A DNA stretch of 32,660 nt from Patescibacteria group bacterium (GCA_018895015.1 JAHIOX010000021.1:1-32660), one strand, 5' to 3'; positions 17,782 to 27,802 are shown, counted from the first letter of the stretch. Notes: a model not told the origin generated them from the letters alone. Translations and numbers: made by a program.

Positions 17782-19047
17782 TTATACAATAGCACTAATT
17801 TGCCTATTTGCATTCGTTCCAGCGGCATGCCCGGTGCTCCAGCAGATTTGCAGATTGTAACCGCCGGTCGGACCGTCCAAATCAATGATTTCTCCGGCGA
17901 AAAACAGATTGCTGATTATTTTAGACCGCATTGTTTTTGAATCAATTTCTTTCAGATCAACTCCTCCGCTTGTCACTATCGCCCGGCTAAAGCCGACAGA
18001 GCGCTTAGCGGTTAATTTTAAGCCCTTCAGCGCGCCAATAAGTTTTTTGCGCTCTTCTTTTGTTATGGAGTTCAATTTTTTGTCAGGGCTTATTTCAGCA
18101 AACCGCGCGACCAAATCGCATAATTTTTGCGGAAGAAGTTCGGGCAAATAATTTTTAAAGTTTCTGTTTCCCTTAAAGTCTCTTTGCAATCTTTTGTCCA
18201 GCGTTAAGATGTCTAAAGCCGGCTTAAGGTCAATTTTTAAAATTACTTCTCCTGCCGCGAGCAACTCTCCTATTTTTTTGCTCAAATCAAGAATTATCGG
18301 CCCGCTTAAGCCAAAATGAGTAAACAGCATCTCTCCAAACCTTGAATCCTGTTTTTTGTTATTTTGGAAAAGCGCGACACCGACATTTTTTAAGCTCAAA
18401 CCCTGGACATCTTTAACCCAATTTTCTTCGGTTTCAATCGGCGCCAGCGCCGGCGCCGGATTTATAATTTTATGCCCCATTTCTCGCGCCCATTCATATC
18501 CGTCTCCGGTAGAGCCGGTTTTGGGATAAGATTTTCCGCCGGTGCATAAAACAAATGATCGCGCGCTTATTTCCCCGTTTTTTAATTTTACGCTTTCAAT
18601 TTTGCCTTTTTTGGCATTAAAACCGGCAATTTCTTGGCCAAGCGACAGCTTAACTTTATTTTTTTTTAAATATTCCAATAAAACATCAAGAACATCGCGC
18701 GCGTTGTCCGAGGCGGGGAAAATCCGTTTGCCTCTTTCCGTTTTTGTCCGCAGGCCTTTTTCTTCAAAAAATTTTACGGTTTCTTCCGGGCCGAAAACGG
18801 AAAGCGCGGATAAAAGAAACTGCCCTTTTTTTCCTAATTTTTCAACGAATTTTTTATCATTAAATTCCGCTTGGGAAATATTGCATCGGCCGCCGCCAGT
18901 CATTAAAAGTTTTTTTCCGAGACTGCGGTTTTTTTCAATCAAAACAACTTTGGCGCCAAGTTCAGCCGCTCTGCCAGCCGCCATTATGCCGGCCGGCCCG
19001 CCGCCGATAACAGCCACGTCAAAAAATTTTTCTTGAGTTTCTCCCAC
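17782..19047 (-). CDS. HI0933-family flavoprotein (FAD-dependent oxidoreductase)
   Basis: 'DVAVIGGGPAGIMAAGRAAELGAKVVLIEKN...KKLLMTGGGRCNIS' and 'FFAGEIIDLDGPTGGYNLQICWSTGHAAG'. Confidence 0.92.
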   Translation of the reverse strand: MGETQEKFFDVAVIGGGPAGIMAAGRAAELGAKVVLIEKNRSLGKKLLMTGGGRCNISQAEFNDKKFVEKLGKKGQFLLSALSVFGPEETVKFFEEKGLRTKTERGKRIFPASDNARDVLDVLLEYLKKNKVKLSLGQEIAGFNAKKGKIESVKLKNGEISARSFVLCTGGKSYPKTGSTGDGYEWAREMGHKIINPAPALAPIETEENWVKDVQGLSLKNVGVALFQNNKKQDSRFGEMLFTHFGLSGPIILDLSKKIGELLAAGEVILKIDLKPALDILTLDKRLQRDFKGNRNFKNYLPELLPQKLCDLVARFAEISPDKKLNSITKEERKKLIGALKGLKLTAKRSVGFSRAIVTSGGVDLKEIDSKTMRSKIISNLFFAGEIIDLDGPTGGYNLQICWSTGHAAGTNANRQISAIV

Positions 19048-19051
19048 GTTT

Positions 19052-19591
19052 TTATTTTTTAATAAATTTTTGAGTTATTTTGACAGCCAAAATTATAAAA
19101 GCCGCCCCCGCGATGTTTAGAAACATATCTTCAACAGTATCCGGGCCGTCGCCTAAAGCCATTGGAAAACCGAAATAAAATTTATCAATTAAAAATTCCC
19201 AGAATTCATATAAAAAGCCCAAAAATGAAACGAGAAGGATAGTATGAAAAGCGGATTTTTTAAAAATAGCGATTATTAAAATAGCCGCGGTCGCCCCTTC
19301 CGTAAAATGCATACAGCGATCCCACCACATGATTTGCGAGTAAAATCCGAAAATATCGGAAAAAGCGTCAAGAGTTACGCCGATTAGGGCAGCAAAATAA
19401 ACAAAACCGGAAAGAGATTCATAAAAATAATGATAAATTTCCAAAGCCAGCCAAACTAAAAAGGCGGTTCCGATTAACCCCAGCCAGCTGAAATCCAAAG
19501 TAAAAGACAAAACGCCAGCCCAATTTAGCGTCTCAAAACCAATCAAAGCCAAAAAACCGAATCGAGCGGAATAAATCAAAAATTTATTCAT
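19052..19591 (-). CDS. multi-TM membrane protein, DUF2238-like
   Basis: Five or so hydrophobic segments; 'WWDRCMHFTEGATAA', 'YEFWEFLIDKF', 'GDGPDTVEDMFLNIAGA'. Confidence 0.55.
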   Translation of the reverse strand: MNKFLIYSARFGFLALIGFETLNWAGVLSFTLDFSWLGLIGTAFLVWLALEIYHYFYESLSGFVYFAALIGVTLDAFSDIFGFYSQIMWWDRCMHFTEGATAAILIIAIFKKSAFHTILLVSFLGFLYEFWEFLIDKFYFGFPMALGDGPDTVEDMFLNIAGAAFIILAVKITQKFIKK

Positions 19592-19608
19592 AAATTCATT
19601 TTAGCACA
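19592..19608 (-). promoter_or_regulatory. -10-like element of the 19591 gene
   Basis: Minus strand TGTGCT(19608-19603) + AAAATGAATTT (11 nt) + ATG; 22 nt identical to 551-572 on the + strand. Confidence 0.4.
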
Positions 19609-19638
19609 TTTTTTCGCAAAATCAGATATAATGGAATA

Positions 19639-20196
19639 ATGTTGAACGAGCAAAAACTCATCGCTGATTATCTGAACGGAGACGAGCGGTCGTTGGAAAT
19701 TTTGATACACCAATATATAAAACCGATATACAGTTTTGCGCATAAATACGCGGGAAACGCGCAGGACGCGGAAGATATTACGCAGGAAGTTTTTGTCAAA
19801 GTTTGGCGCAATTTGAAAAAGTTTGACCCCAAAAAAAGTTTTAAGGCCTGGATTTTTACTATCGCCAAAAATACTTGCATTGACTGGCGGAAGAAAAAGC
19901 GAGCCGCGCCGTTTTCCGCGTTTGATGGCGCGGAAGGGAATAACGTTATCACTGATACGCTCGCCGATCTCGCGCCTCTGCCGAATGAAATTTTTGAACG
20001 AGCCGGCGCGGCGCAAGCGCTTACGTCGGCAATAAAGAAATTATCGCCTAAATATCGCAAGGTGTTATTTCTTCGTTATAATGGCTGCTTCAACTTTCGA
20101 GAAATCGCCGAATCTATCGGCGAGTCGCTCAATACCGTAAAATCTCGGCACAGGAGGGCTATTTTTATGCTCAAAAAAACGCTTTCCGAATTCTAA
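19639..20196 (+). CDS. ECF-type sigma-70 family factor
   Basis: 'DAEDITQEVFVKVWRNLKKFDPKKSFKAWIFTIAKNTCIDWRKKK' and 'LSPKYRKVLFLRYNGCFNFREIAESIGESLNTVKSRHRRAIFMLKK'. Confidence 0.93.
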   Translation: MLNEQKLIADYLNGDERSLEILIHQYIKPIYSFAHKYAGNAQDAEDITQEVFVKVWRNLKKFDPKKSFKAWIFTIAKNTCIDWRKKKRAAPFSAFDGAEGNNVITDTLADLAPLPNEIFERAGAAQALTSAIKKLSPKYRKVLFLRYNGCFNFREIAESIGESLNTVKSRHRRAIFMLKKTLSEF

Positions 20197-20234
20197 CGCA
20201 CCAAAACGCGCCCCTTTGTCGTATTAGTAAATAT

Positions 20235-20627
20235 ATGCCTTACGAATTAAAGGAGCCGCCGGCAGGACTTTTTGGCCGAATAATCCTTGCTATTAAACGG
20301 GAGCGGGAATTGCGGCAAACAAGAAAATTGATGTTTGGTTTTGCCGGCCTTTTGGTTTTTTCTTTTGTCGCGGTTCCTGTTTCCGCGATATTGCTCGCGG
20401 CTCAAGCGGAAAATTCCGGGATTCTTTATTTTCTTTCCGCCATGGCAAGCGACTTTGGAATTTTTCTTGCCATGTGGCAGGATTTTGGTTTTGCCATTCT
20501 TGAATCATTGCCGCTCGCGGGCATGTTAGCTTTCGCGATAAGTATTGGAATATCCGTTTTTACTCTACGGCTGTTTCTTCACAGAAAAAGATTATTAGTG
20601 GGATATTTAACGCAGAGTTTTGCTTAA
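20235..20627 (+). CDS. two-to-three TM protein, candidate anti-sigma factor
   Basis: Directly downstream of the ECF gene; cytoplasmic N-terminus then hydrophobic segments; no zinc-binding HxxxCxxC motif. Confidence 0.4.
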   Translation: MPYELKEPPAGLFGRIILAIKRERELRQTRKLMFGFAGLLVFSFVAVPVSAILLAAQAENSGILYFLSAMASDFGIFLAMWQDFGFAILESLPLAGMLAFAISIGISVFTLRLFLHRKRLLVGYLTQSFA

Positions 20628-20664
20628 TAGATAATTATTATTAATTTAATTTTAATAAAAATAT

Positions 20665-21183
20665 ATGGCTGAAGAAAAAAATAATAAAAAATTCTTAAAA
20701 AAAATCTTTGAGAATCCCGACGCGCTTAAACGGGTTGTTATCGGCTCGGTTGGTTTTGCGGTTGCTATTTTAATATTTGGCGCTGGCATGGCTGTTGGCG
20801 GAATGAAGGCGAAATTTTCTTATCGCTGGGCTGAAAACTATCATAAAAACTTTGGCGGGCCAAAAGGCGGGTTTCTTAGAGATTGGCGAAATACGCCTCT
20901 TATGCCCGAAGATTTTATTGATGGACATGGCGCGTTCGGAGAAATTATTGAAATCAATCCTTCAGGTTTTGTTATCAAGGGACGAGAAAATGTAGAAAAA
21001 GTAATAGTTGCCACAGAAAACACCGTAGTAAAAAGCGGCAAAGAGACAATAACGGATGGACTTAAAGTCGGCGATAGCGTTACAATTATCGGCTCCCCGA
21101 ACGAACAGGGACAGATAGAAGCCAAGCTTATACGCGTTTTTGACGAAGAAAATGGCGCGAGACGTCCTTTGCCAAAACGTTAA
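20665..21183 (+). CDS. membrane-anchored DUF5666-like protein
   Basis: N-terminal TM plus 'GEIIEINPSGFVIKGRENVEKVIVATENTVVKSGKETITDGLKVGDSVTIIGSPNEQGQIEAKLIRV'. Confidence 0.55.
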   Translation: MAEEKNNKKFLKKIFENPDALKRVVIGSVGFAVAILIFGAGMAVGGMKAKFSYRWAENYHKNFGGPKGGFLRDWRNTPLMPEDFIDGHGAFGEIIEINPSGFVIKGRENVEKVIVATENTVVKSGKETITDGLKVGDSVTIIGSPNEQGQIEAKLIRVFDEENGARRPLPKR

Positions 21184-21220
21184 GAATTTTTTTTGAGAAA
21201 TAGTTTTTTAATTAAACCAA

Positions 21221-22996
21221 ATGGAAAAAATCAAAAGTATCGCCCCCAAAATATTTAAAAGTATAGTTAGCCACAAAATTATGTCCGCCGTGATTTTTGT
21301 TTTGATTGCCGGCGGCGGATATTATAGCTATAAAGTTATTTTTGGATCAAGCCAAACCGTTAGTTACGTTACGGCCGCCGTTGAAAAAGGAACACTGATT
21401 ACTTCTATTAGCGGAAGCGGACAGGTTTCGGCAACGAATCAAGTAGATATCAAACCGAAGACTAGCGGAGAAATTATGGCTGTGTATGTTGTCGCCGGAC
21501 AAGAAGTCAAAGCCGGCGCGCTCTTCGCCGCTATAGACGCGACAGATGCCACGCGCGCTGTTCGGGACGCTGAAACAAGTTTGGAAACCGCCAAATTGGA
21601 AATGGACAAACTTCTTCAGCCGGCGGATGAATTGACTTTGTTGCAATCTGAAAATTCACTGATTCAAGCGCGCGAGTCAAAACAAAATTCCGAAGAAAAT
21701 CTCAAAAAAGCGCGCGAGGACGGATTTAACGCTGTTTCTAATGTTTTCCTTAATTTGCCGTCAATTATGTCCGGGCTTTATGACATAATGTATTCCACGA
21801 ACACCGGATTGGGAGGGGCATCTCAATGGAATATAGACTATTACGCCGGAGAAGCCGGAAGGCATGACGAGCAAGCGTATCAATATAAAGCCGACGCAGA
21901 CACGAAATACCATGAGGCGCGAAGCGCTTACGATAGAAATTTCCAAGACTACAAAACAACCAGCCGATTTTCAGATGACGCTACAATAGAATCGCTAATC
22001 AATCAAACATACGAAACGATAAGAAAAATCGCTGAAGCGACAAAAAGCGACAATAATTTAATCCAATTTTACGAAGATAAAATGATTGAGCATAATTTAA
22101 AGCCGGCGTCGCAAGCGAACGCGCATCTTTCAACATTGAGTTCTTACACCGCTTCAACTAACGGTTATCTTTCAAGCATTCTTTCCGCCAGAAATTCCAT
22201 CCAGGATTCTAAAAACGCGATAACAAGCGCTGAGCGATCAATCGCGGAAAAAACTTTATCGTTTAAAAAAACAAAATCCGGTCCGGATGAGCTTGATATC
22301 CGCGCGAAAAAAATCGCCATTCAGCAAAAAGAAGACGCTTTATCAGCGGCAAAACAAACGTTAGCCGATTGCTATATTCGCGCTCCGTTTGACGGAATTA
22401 TCGCCAAGGTGAGCGTCAAAAAAGGAGATTCAGCGTCATCAGGAACGGCTGCCGTTACTATTATTACCAAACAAAAACTTGCTGAAATTTCCCTCAACGA
22501 AGTTGATATCGCCAAAATAAATTCTTCAGCCGGCAAAAAACAAAAAGCCACTCTTGTTTTTGACGCAATTGATAATTTTTCTATCGCCGGAGAAGTAGTG
22601 GAAGTGGATGCGGTGGGAACCGCGTCCCAAGGCGTAGTTACTTATAATGTTAAAATTGAACTTCAGACGCAGGACGACCGCGTAAAACCGGGCATGAGCG
22701 TGAGCGCCGCCATTATCACTGACATCAGGCAAAATGTTCTGATGGCGCCAAATTCCGCCATCAAACAACAAGGCGAAACATCATACGTGGAAATTTTGGA
22801 AAACGGAATTTTAAAGCAGCAAATTGTTGAGACAGGCCTTTCCAATGACACAATGACCGAAATTACAAGCGGCCTGGCTGAAGGCCAGCAAATAGTAACG
22901 CAGACCATTAATAGTTCTTCAGTTTCTTCCGCAACGACAAACGCGCAAGGCGGCTCTGGCGTCCGTATCCCCGGATTGGGCGGAATGGGGCGATAA
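21221..22996 (+). CDS. MacA/HlyD-like efflux adaptor (membrane fusion protein)
   Basis: 'VEKGTLITSISGSGQVSATNQVDIKPKTSGEIMAVYVVAGQEVKAG' and 'CYIRAPFDGIIAKVSVKKGDSASSG'; long coiled-coil between the halves. Confidence 0.88.
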   Translation: MEKIKSIAPKIFKSIVSHKIMSAVIFVLIAGGGYYSYKVIFGSSQTVSYVTAAVEKGTLITSISGSGQVSATNQVDIKPKTSGEIMAVYVVAGQEVKAGALFAAIDATDATRAVRDAETSLETAKLEMDKLLQPADELTLLQSENSLIQARESKQNSEENLKKAREDGFNAVSNVFLNLPSIMSGLYDIMYSTNTGLGGASQWNIDYYAGEAGRHDEQAYQYKADADTKYHEARSAYDRNFQDYKTTSRFSDDATIESLINQTYETIRKIAEATKSDNNLIQFYEDKMIEHNLKPASQANAHLSTLSSYTASTNGYLSSILSARNSIQDSKNAITSAERSIAEKTLSFKKTKSGPDELDIRAKKIAIQQKEDALSAAKQTLADCYIRAPFDGIIAKVSVKKGDSASSGTAAVTIITKQKLAEISLNEVDIAKINSSAGKKQKATLVFDAIDNFSIAGEVVEVDAVGTASQGVVTYNVKIELQTQDDRVKPGMSVSAAIITDIRQNVLMAPNSAIKQQGETSYVEILENGILKQQIVETGLSNDTMTEITSGLAEGQQIVTQTINSSSVSSATTNAQGGSGVRIPGLGGMGR

Positions 22997-23023
22997 AAAT
23001 ACTTGTAGCGAGTTTATCAAAAT

Positions 23024-23734
23024 ATGATTAAATGCGAAAATATCACAAAAATTTACAAGAATGGGGAGACGGAAACGGCAGTGCTTAAAAAAGTTTCCTT
23101 TGAAATCTCCGACGGGGAATTTGTCGCCATAATGGGACCGTCCGGCTCCGGCAAATCAACGTTAATGCATATTTTAGGATGTTTGGATACTCCGACGAGC
23201 GGAGCGTATACGCTTGACGGACAAGATGTTTCAAAAATGTCGGATGACGAATTAGCGGATATCAGAAAAGACAAAATTGGATTTGTTTTCCAGTCTTACA
23301 ATCTTTTGCCGCGCGCGACAGCTATCCGTAATGTTATACTCCCTTTGATTTATATCGGAGAAAATAAAGAAATGCGAGAGCAAAAAGCCAAACAGGCATT
23401 GCTTGACGCCGGCCTGGCTGAAGATCGATGGAATTATCTTTCCAACCAGCTTTCAGGCGGACAAATGCAGAGAGTCGCTATCGCGCGGGCGCTTGTGAAT
23501 AATCCGATAATAATCTTAGCCGACGAGCCAACCGGCAATCTTGATACTAAGACCGGCGAAATAGTTTTAAGCACTTTCCAGCAATTAAACAAAGAGCTTG
23601 GGCGCACAATCGTATTAATCACGCATGAACTTTATGTGGCTGAACATGCAGGCCGCATCATCCATATAAAAGACGGCGGAATAATCGCGGATGAGAAAAA
23701 TAAAGAGCGCAGAATAGCAAATCATAATATTTAA
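23024..23734 (+). CDS. MacB/LolD-type ABC transporter ATP-binding protein
   Basis: Walker A 'GPSGSGKST', signature '[15 protein letters not shown]', Walker B '[12 protein letters not shown]'. Confidence 0.96.
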   Translation: MIKCENITKIYKNGETETAVLKKVSFEISDGEFVAIMGPSGSGKSTLMHILGCLDTPTSGAYTLDGQDVSKMSDDELADIRKDKIGFVFQSYNLLPRATAIRNVILPLIYIGENKEMREQKAKQALLDAGLAEDRWNYLSNQLSGGQMQRVAIARALVNNPIIILADEPTGNLDTKTGEIVLSTFQQLNKELGRTIVLITHELYVAEHAGRIIHIKDGGIIADEKNKERRIANHNI

Positions 23735-23738
23735 TAAA

Positions 23739-24962
23739 ATGACTTTAAGCGATTTAATTCAGGAAACATTTTCAGCGATAATTGTGAACAAAGCGAGATC
23801 CGGACTCACCATTCTCGGCATTATAATCGGCATTGGCTCGGTTATCGCAATGATATCCATCGGACAAGGGGCGCAAAATTCAATTGAAGCCAGCATCCAA
23901 TCCATTGGCTCCAATTTAATACTTATAATGCCGGGCGCTCAGAGAGGCGCAGGCGTCCAGGTGAGCGCCGGCCGAGGTTCGGCCACGACATTGACACAAG
24001 CCGACGCCGACACCATTGAAAAAGAAATAACTCTTGCCAAAGCGATCGCGCCTGAAATTTCAAAACGATATCAGATAACCGCCAAAGGGAAAAATACAAA
24101 TACGCAAGTGATTGGCACTGTTGGAAGCTATCCGCAAGTCCGCAACATACAAATAGATACCGGCTCTTTCATTTCCGATCAAAATATCAGAAGTATTTCA
24201 AAAGTGGCTGTGCTCGGACCGACAACCAGAGACGATTTGTTCGGCCAAGGCGTTGATCCAATCGGCCAGTCCATTCGCGTAAACAAAATTGATTTTAAAA
24301 TAATCGGTGTGACAAAAGCGAAAGGCGGTTCCGGATTCAGTAATCAAGACGACATAATTTTTATTCCGATTTCCACCGCCCAGCGTTTTTTGGCCGGCAA
24401 CGATTCCGTAACAACCATCAGCGTTGAAGCAAGCGACCAAAATTCAATGGCGCAGATTCAACAACAGATAACCGCTTTGCTTTTGCAAAGGCATAATATT
24501 TCCGATGCGCAACTCGCGGATTTTCAGATATTAAATCAGCAAGACATAGTGCAAACCGCGTCTTCTGTAACGGACACTTTTACCATTCTTCTTGCTTCCA
24601 TAGCCGGCATTTCCCTTATTGTCGGCGGCATTGGAATTATGAACATGATGCTTACTAATGTTACGGAACGCACCCGAGAAATCGGTTTGCGCAAAGCCAT
24701 CGGTGCGAAAAGAAAAGATATCAGCCTGCAATTTTTAACAGAATCAGTGATGCTGACTTTTTTCGGCGGCGCGGCAGGGATTCTTTTAGGATGGATTCTC
24801 GCTTGGGGCGTGGCGCAATTCGCCGGCATACCGACCAGTATCTCATTTTTTTCCGTCTTGCTGGCGTTCGGAGTATCAGCCGCGATCGGAATAATTTTTG
24901 GATATTATCCGGCGCGGAGAGCGGCAGGATTAAATCCCATAGAAGCGTTAAGGTATGAATAA
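23739..24962 (+). CDS. MacB-type ABC transporter permease
   Basis: 'ARSGLTILGIIIGIGSVIAMISIGQGAQNSIEASIQSIGSNLI' and C-terminal 'IGIMNMMLTNVTERTREIGLRKAIGAKRKDI...YYPARRAAGLNPIEALRYE'. Confidence 0.96.
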   Translation: MTLSDLIQETFSAIIVNKARSGLTILGIIIGIGSVIAMISIGQGAQNSIEASIQSIGSNLILIMPGAQRGAGVQVSAGRGSATTLTQADADTIEKEITLAKAIAPEISKRYQITAKGKNTNTQVIGTVGSYPQVRNIQIDTGSFISDQNIRSISKVAVLGPTTRDDLFGQGVDPIGQSIRVNKIDFKIIGVTKAKGGSGFSNQDDIIFIPISTAQRFLAGNDSVTTISVEASDQNSMAQIQQQITALLLQRHNISDAQLADFQILNQQDIVQTASSVTDTFTILLASIAGISLIVGGIGIMNMMLTNVTERTREIGLRKAIGAKRKDISLQFLTESVMLTFFGGAAGILLGWILAWGVAQFAGIPTSISFFSVLLAFGVSAAIGIIFGYYPARRAAGLNPIEALRYE

Positions 24963-25013
24963 ATTATTAAAGGTCAAATAAATTAAAATTAAAATTAAAA
25001 ATTAATAAAAAAT

Positions 25014-25463
25014 ATGAACAATAAAATTATCGCAATTATAGTGGGAGTGATACTTGTAGGAGGGAGTTCGTTTTACGCCGGAATGAAATACGGGCAAAGC
25101 AATCCATTAAACCTAAAGCAAGGGAATTTCTCCGCCCAAGGCGGACAAAACTTGACGCCTGAACAGCGCCAGCAAAGAGCGCGGGAATTCGGCGGAACGG
25201 CTGGAATTGGAACGCGCGCAGGCCGAGCCGGAGCCGGTTTTATCGGCGGCGAGATTATTTCCAAAGATGATAAAAGTATCACGCTTAAACTTCAAGACGG
25301 GGGGTCAAAAATCGTATTCTTGTCCGATTCTACGGAAATCGCGAAATCCGATGAAGGCGTTTTAAGCGATCTTGAAATCGGCAAAAATATCACCGTGAAC
25401 GGCGCAGTTAATTCAGACGGAAGCGTTACCGCGCAAACAATCCAAATCCGCCCGGCAAAATAA
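25014..25463 (+). CDS. membrane-anchored DUF5666-like protein
   Basis: N-terminal TM plus 'GGEIISKDDKSITLKLQDGGSKIVFLSDSTEIAKSDEGVLSDLEIGKNITVNGAVNSDGSVTAQTIQI', same architecture as the 20665 gene. Confidence 0.6.
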   Translation: MNNKIIAIIVGVILVGGSSFYAGMKYGQSNPLNLKQGNFSAQGGQNLTPEQRQQRAREFGGTAGIGTRAGRAGAGFIGGEIISKDDKSITLKLQDGGSKIVFLSDSTEIAKSDEGVLSDLEIGKNITVNGAVNSDGSVTAQTIQIRPAK

Positions 25464-25477
25464 ACAAGAGGCCTTTT

Positions 25478-27229
25478 TTAAGAAATTTTTCTTAGACGGA
25501 TATTTTTGGGAGTTACTTCCAGGTATTCGTCATCGCGCATTATTTCCAATCCTCTTTCTAAAGTGAGCTTAAACGGGGGAGTAAGAGTAATGGCTTCATC
25601 AGAGCCGCTGGCGCGCATATTCGTAAGCTGTTTGCCTTTGGTGGGATTAACTCTCATATCCTCGCCTTTTGAAGTATTGCCTATTACCATGCCGTCATAA
25701 ACTTCCGTTCCGGCGCCAATATAAAGAGTTCCCCTTGTCTGCAAATTAAATAAAGAGAAACCAAGAGCTTTGCCATTGGCCATGGAGATCATGGAGCCGA
25801 CTGTCTGCCTTTCAATATCTCCGGCAAAAGGCCTAAAGCCGATTACTCTGCTGCAAATTATTCCTTCTCCTTTTGTGTCTATTGTAAAATCTCCGCGATA
25901 TCCCAACAGCCCCCTTGTCGGCGCCTCAAAAATAATTCTGGTGTGATTTTGCTCCGGATGCATATCAATCATAATGCCTTTTCTTTTTGCCAGTTTTTCT
26001 ATAACCGTTCCTACCATTTGGGCGGGGACGTCAACAATAACTTCTTCAAACGGCTCCAGTTTAATCCCGTCAATATCTTTAAAAATAACTTGCGGCTGGG
26101 AAACTTGCAGTTCATATCCTTCGCGCCTCATATTTTCCAGAAGTATGGCGATATGCAATTCTCCGCGCCCGTAGACCTTAAAATAATCATTGGGCGAAAA
26201 ATCTATTTTAAGGCCGACATTCACATTCAATTCTTTTTCAAGCCGTTCTTTTATCTGCCGGCTGGTGACAAATTTTCCGTCTCTTCCGGCAAAAGGAGAA
26301 CTATTAACTAAAAAATTAAGCGAAATCGTCGGTTCGTCCACATTAATCGCGGGCAAGGCTTCTTGCGAAGCATCGCTACAAACAGTTTCTCCGATATAAA
26401 TATCCGTTATCCCGGCAATCATCACTATGTCTCCGGCGCTGGCTTCTTGAATTTCTTTTTTATTAAGTCCGTGAAAAGTAAAGATTTTTGTTATTTTGCC
26501 GGCCCTTGTTTCGCCAGTCGCTTTTTTTAAAAAAACGCTGCTGCCTGTTTTAAGAACGCCTTCATATATTCTGCCGATTGCCAAACGCCCCAAAAAATTA
26601 TCATAAGCGAGATTAAACGGCTGGAATCTTAGCGGTTTTTGATTCAAGGCGTCCGAAGAGGCGACTGGAATTTTTTTTAAAATAATGTCCAGAAGCGGAG
26701 TTAAATCATTTGATTTGTCCGATAAATTCGTTTTGGCGATGCCGCTTTTGGCTATCGCGTATATCGTTGGAAAATTCAACTGCTCTTCATCGGCGCCAAG
26801 GTCCATAAAAAGCTCCATAATTTTTTCGTGCGTCCAATCCGGCCTGGCCGCCGGCTTGTCTATTTTATTTATTACGACAATCGGTTTTAACCCAAGCTCT
26901 AAAGATTTTTTCAAAACAAATTTTGTCTGGGGCATCGGCCCCTCTTGCGCGTCAACCACTAAAATTACAGAATCAATGGAACGCAAAACGCGCTCCACTT
27001 CAGAGCCGAAATCCGCGTGGCCCGGAGTGTCAACAATATTTATTTTCGTTCCCAGATAATCAACAGAAGTGTTTTTTGAATAAATAGTAATGCCGCGCTC
27101 TTGTTCCAGAGCGTTGCTGTCCATACTTACTCCTTCGCCGGCCATTCCGGTCTGGCGCATAAGCGTGTCAGTGAGAGCTGTTTTGCCATGGTCAACGTGG
27201 GCAATAATCGCGATATTTCTAATTTCCAT
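25478..27229 (-). CDS. typA: GTP-binding protein TypA/BipA
   Basis: Start assigned at MEIRNIAIIAHVDHGKTALTD; 'DTPGHADFGSEVERVL'; C-terminal 'TRGLLGYRGDFTIDTKGEG'. Confidence 0.96.
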   Translation of the reverse strand: MEIRNIAIIAHVDHGKTALTDTLMRQTGMAGEGVSMDSNALEQERGITIYSKNTSVDYLGTKINIVDTPGHADFGSEVERVLRSIDSVILVVDAQEGPMPQTKFVLKKSLELGLKPIVVINKIDKPAARPDWTHEKIMELFMDLGADEEQLNFPTIYAIAKSGIAKTNLSDKSNDLTPLLDIILKKIPVASSDALNQKPLRFQPFNLAYDNFLGRLAIGRIYEGVLKTGSSVFLKKATGETRAGKITKIFTFHGLNKKEIQEASAGDIVMIAGITDIYIGETVCSDASQEALPAINVDEPTISLNFLVNSSPFAGRDGKFVTSRQIKERLEKELNVNVGLKIDFSPNDYFKVYGRGELHIAILLENMRREGYELQVSQPQVIFKDIDGIKLEPFEEVIVDVPAQMVGTVIEKLAKRKGIMIDMHPEQNHTRIIFEAPTRGLLGYRGDFTIDTKGEGIICSRVIGFRPFAGDIERQTVGSMISMANGKALGFSLFNLQTRGTLYIGAGTEVYDGMVIGNTSKGEDMRVNPTKGKQLTNMRASGSDEAITLTPPFKLTLERGLEIMRDDEYLEVTPKNIRLRKIS

Positions 27230-27245
27230 AAATTTCCAAATTAAA

Positions 27246-27269
27246 TGTTCCCCGATTCCGCAGGGAACA
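27246..27269. repeat. inverted repeat upstream of typA
   Basis: TGTTCCC(27246-27252)/GGGAACA(27263-27269), 10-nt loop. Confidence 0.55.
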
Positions 27270-27289
27270 AAACACATAATTGGGTAAGT

Positions 27290-27694
27290 TTAGAACCCCG
27301 GATTCGGATTTAATCTTTCGTAGATTTCGCTTGTTAATTTTCTGAATAATTCGCGTTTTTTCCAAAATGAATTACTTTCTGAAAAATTTTCGTTTCTAAT
27401 TTTATTCAAATCTTGGATTACCATATATCTCGCGTGCCCCAAATCAACATTTGATTTGATGCCGGCGTCTTCCAATCCTTGATAAATCTGTTTCAAACAG
27501 CTGTATTTGCTTGGAATTTTCAGTTCTTGATTTGGTTTTATTTTAGATGAAAGGCTATTGGAAAGAGACGAATTCAATTCAATATGCTCGATAAAATCGT
27601 GGATTGCCACAAAAAAAGCGAAACTCGCGGGCGTTTTTAAGACCTTTTGAAATTTTTCATCCAGATCACTTTTTACTTTTTCCAGTAACTTCAT
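27290..27694 (-). CDS. hypothetical protein (134 aa)
   Basis: Complete ORF; mostly helical-looking; no family recognised. Confidence 0.6.
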   Translation of the reverse strand: MKLLEKVKSDLDEKFQKVLKTPASFAFFVAIHDFIEHIELNSSLSNSLSSKIKPNQELKIPSKYSCLKQIYQGLEDAGIKSNVDLGHARYMVIQDLNKIRNENFSESNSFWKKRELFRKLTSEIYERLNPNPGF

Positions 27695-27752
27695 TATCTA
27701 TATGATATCACAATTGATAGCATAAGTCTATACGAAGATAAGATTTAACGAC

Positions 27753-27782
27753 AAACCGCTCCGATACGTATCGGAGCGGTTT
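27753..27782. repeat. 30-bp perfect palindrome downstream of the cold-shock gene
   Basis: AAACCGCTCCGATACGTATCGGAGCGGTTT is identical to its reverse complement. Confidence 0.9.
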
Positions 27783-27802
27783 ACGACAATTGTGTTTTTG
27801 CT

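Noticed and set aside
18542-19036. 164-aa plus-strand ORF
   Set aside because: Antisense to the HI0933-type flavoprotein, including its FAD-binding N-terminus.
19588-20060. 142-aa and 130-aa minus-strand ORFs
   Set aside because: Antisense to the ECF sigma factor; no recognisable motifs.
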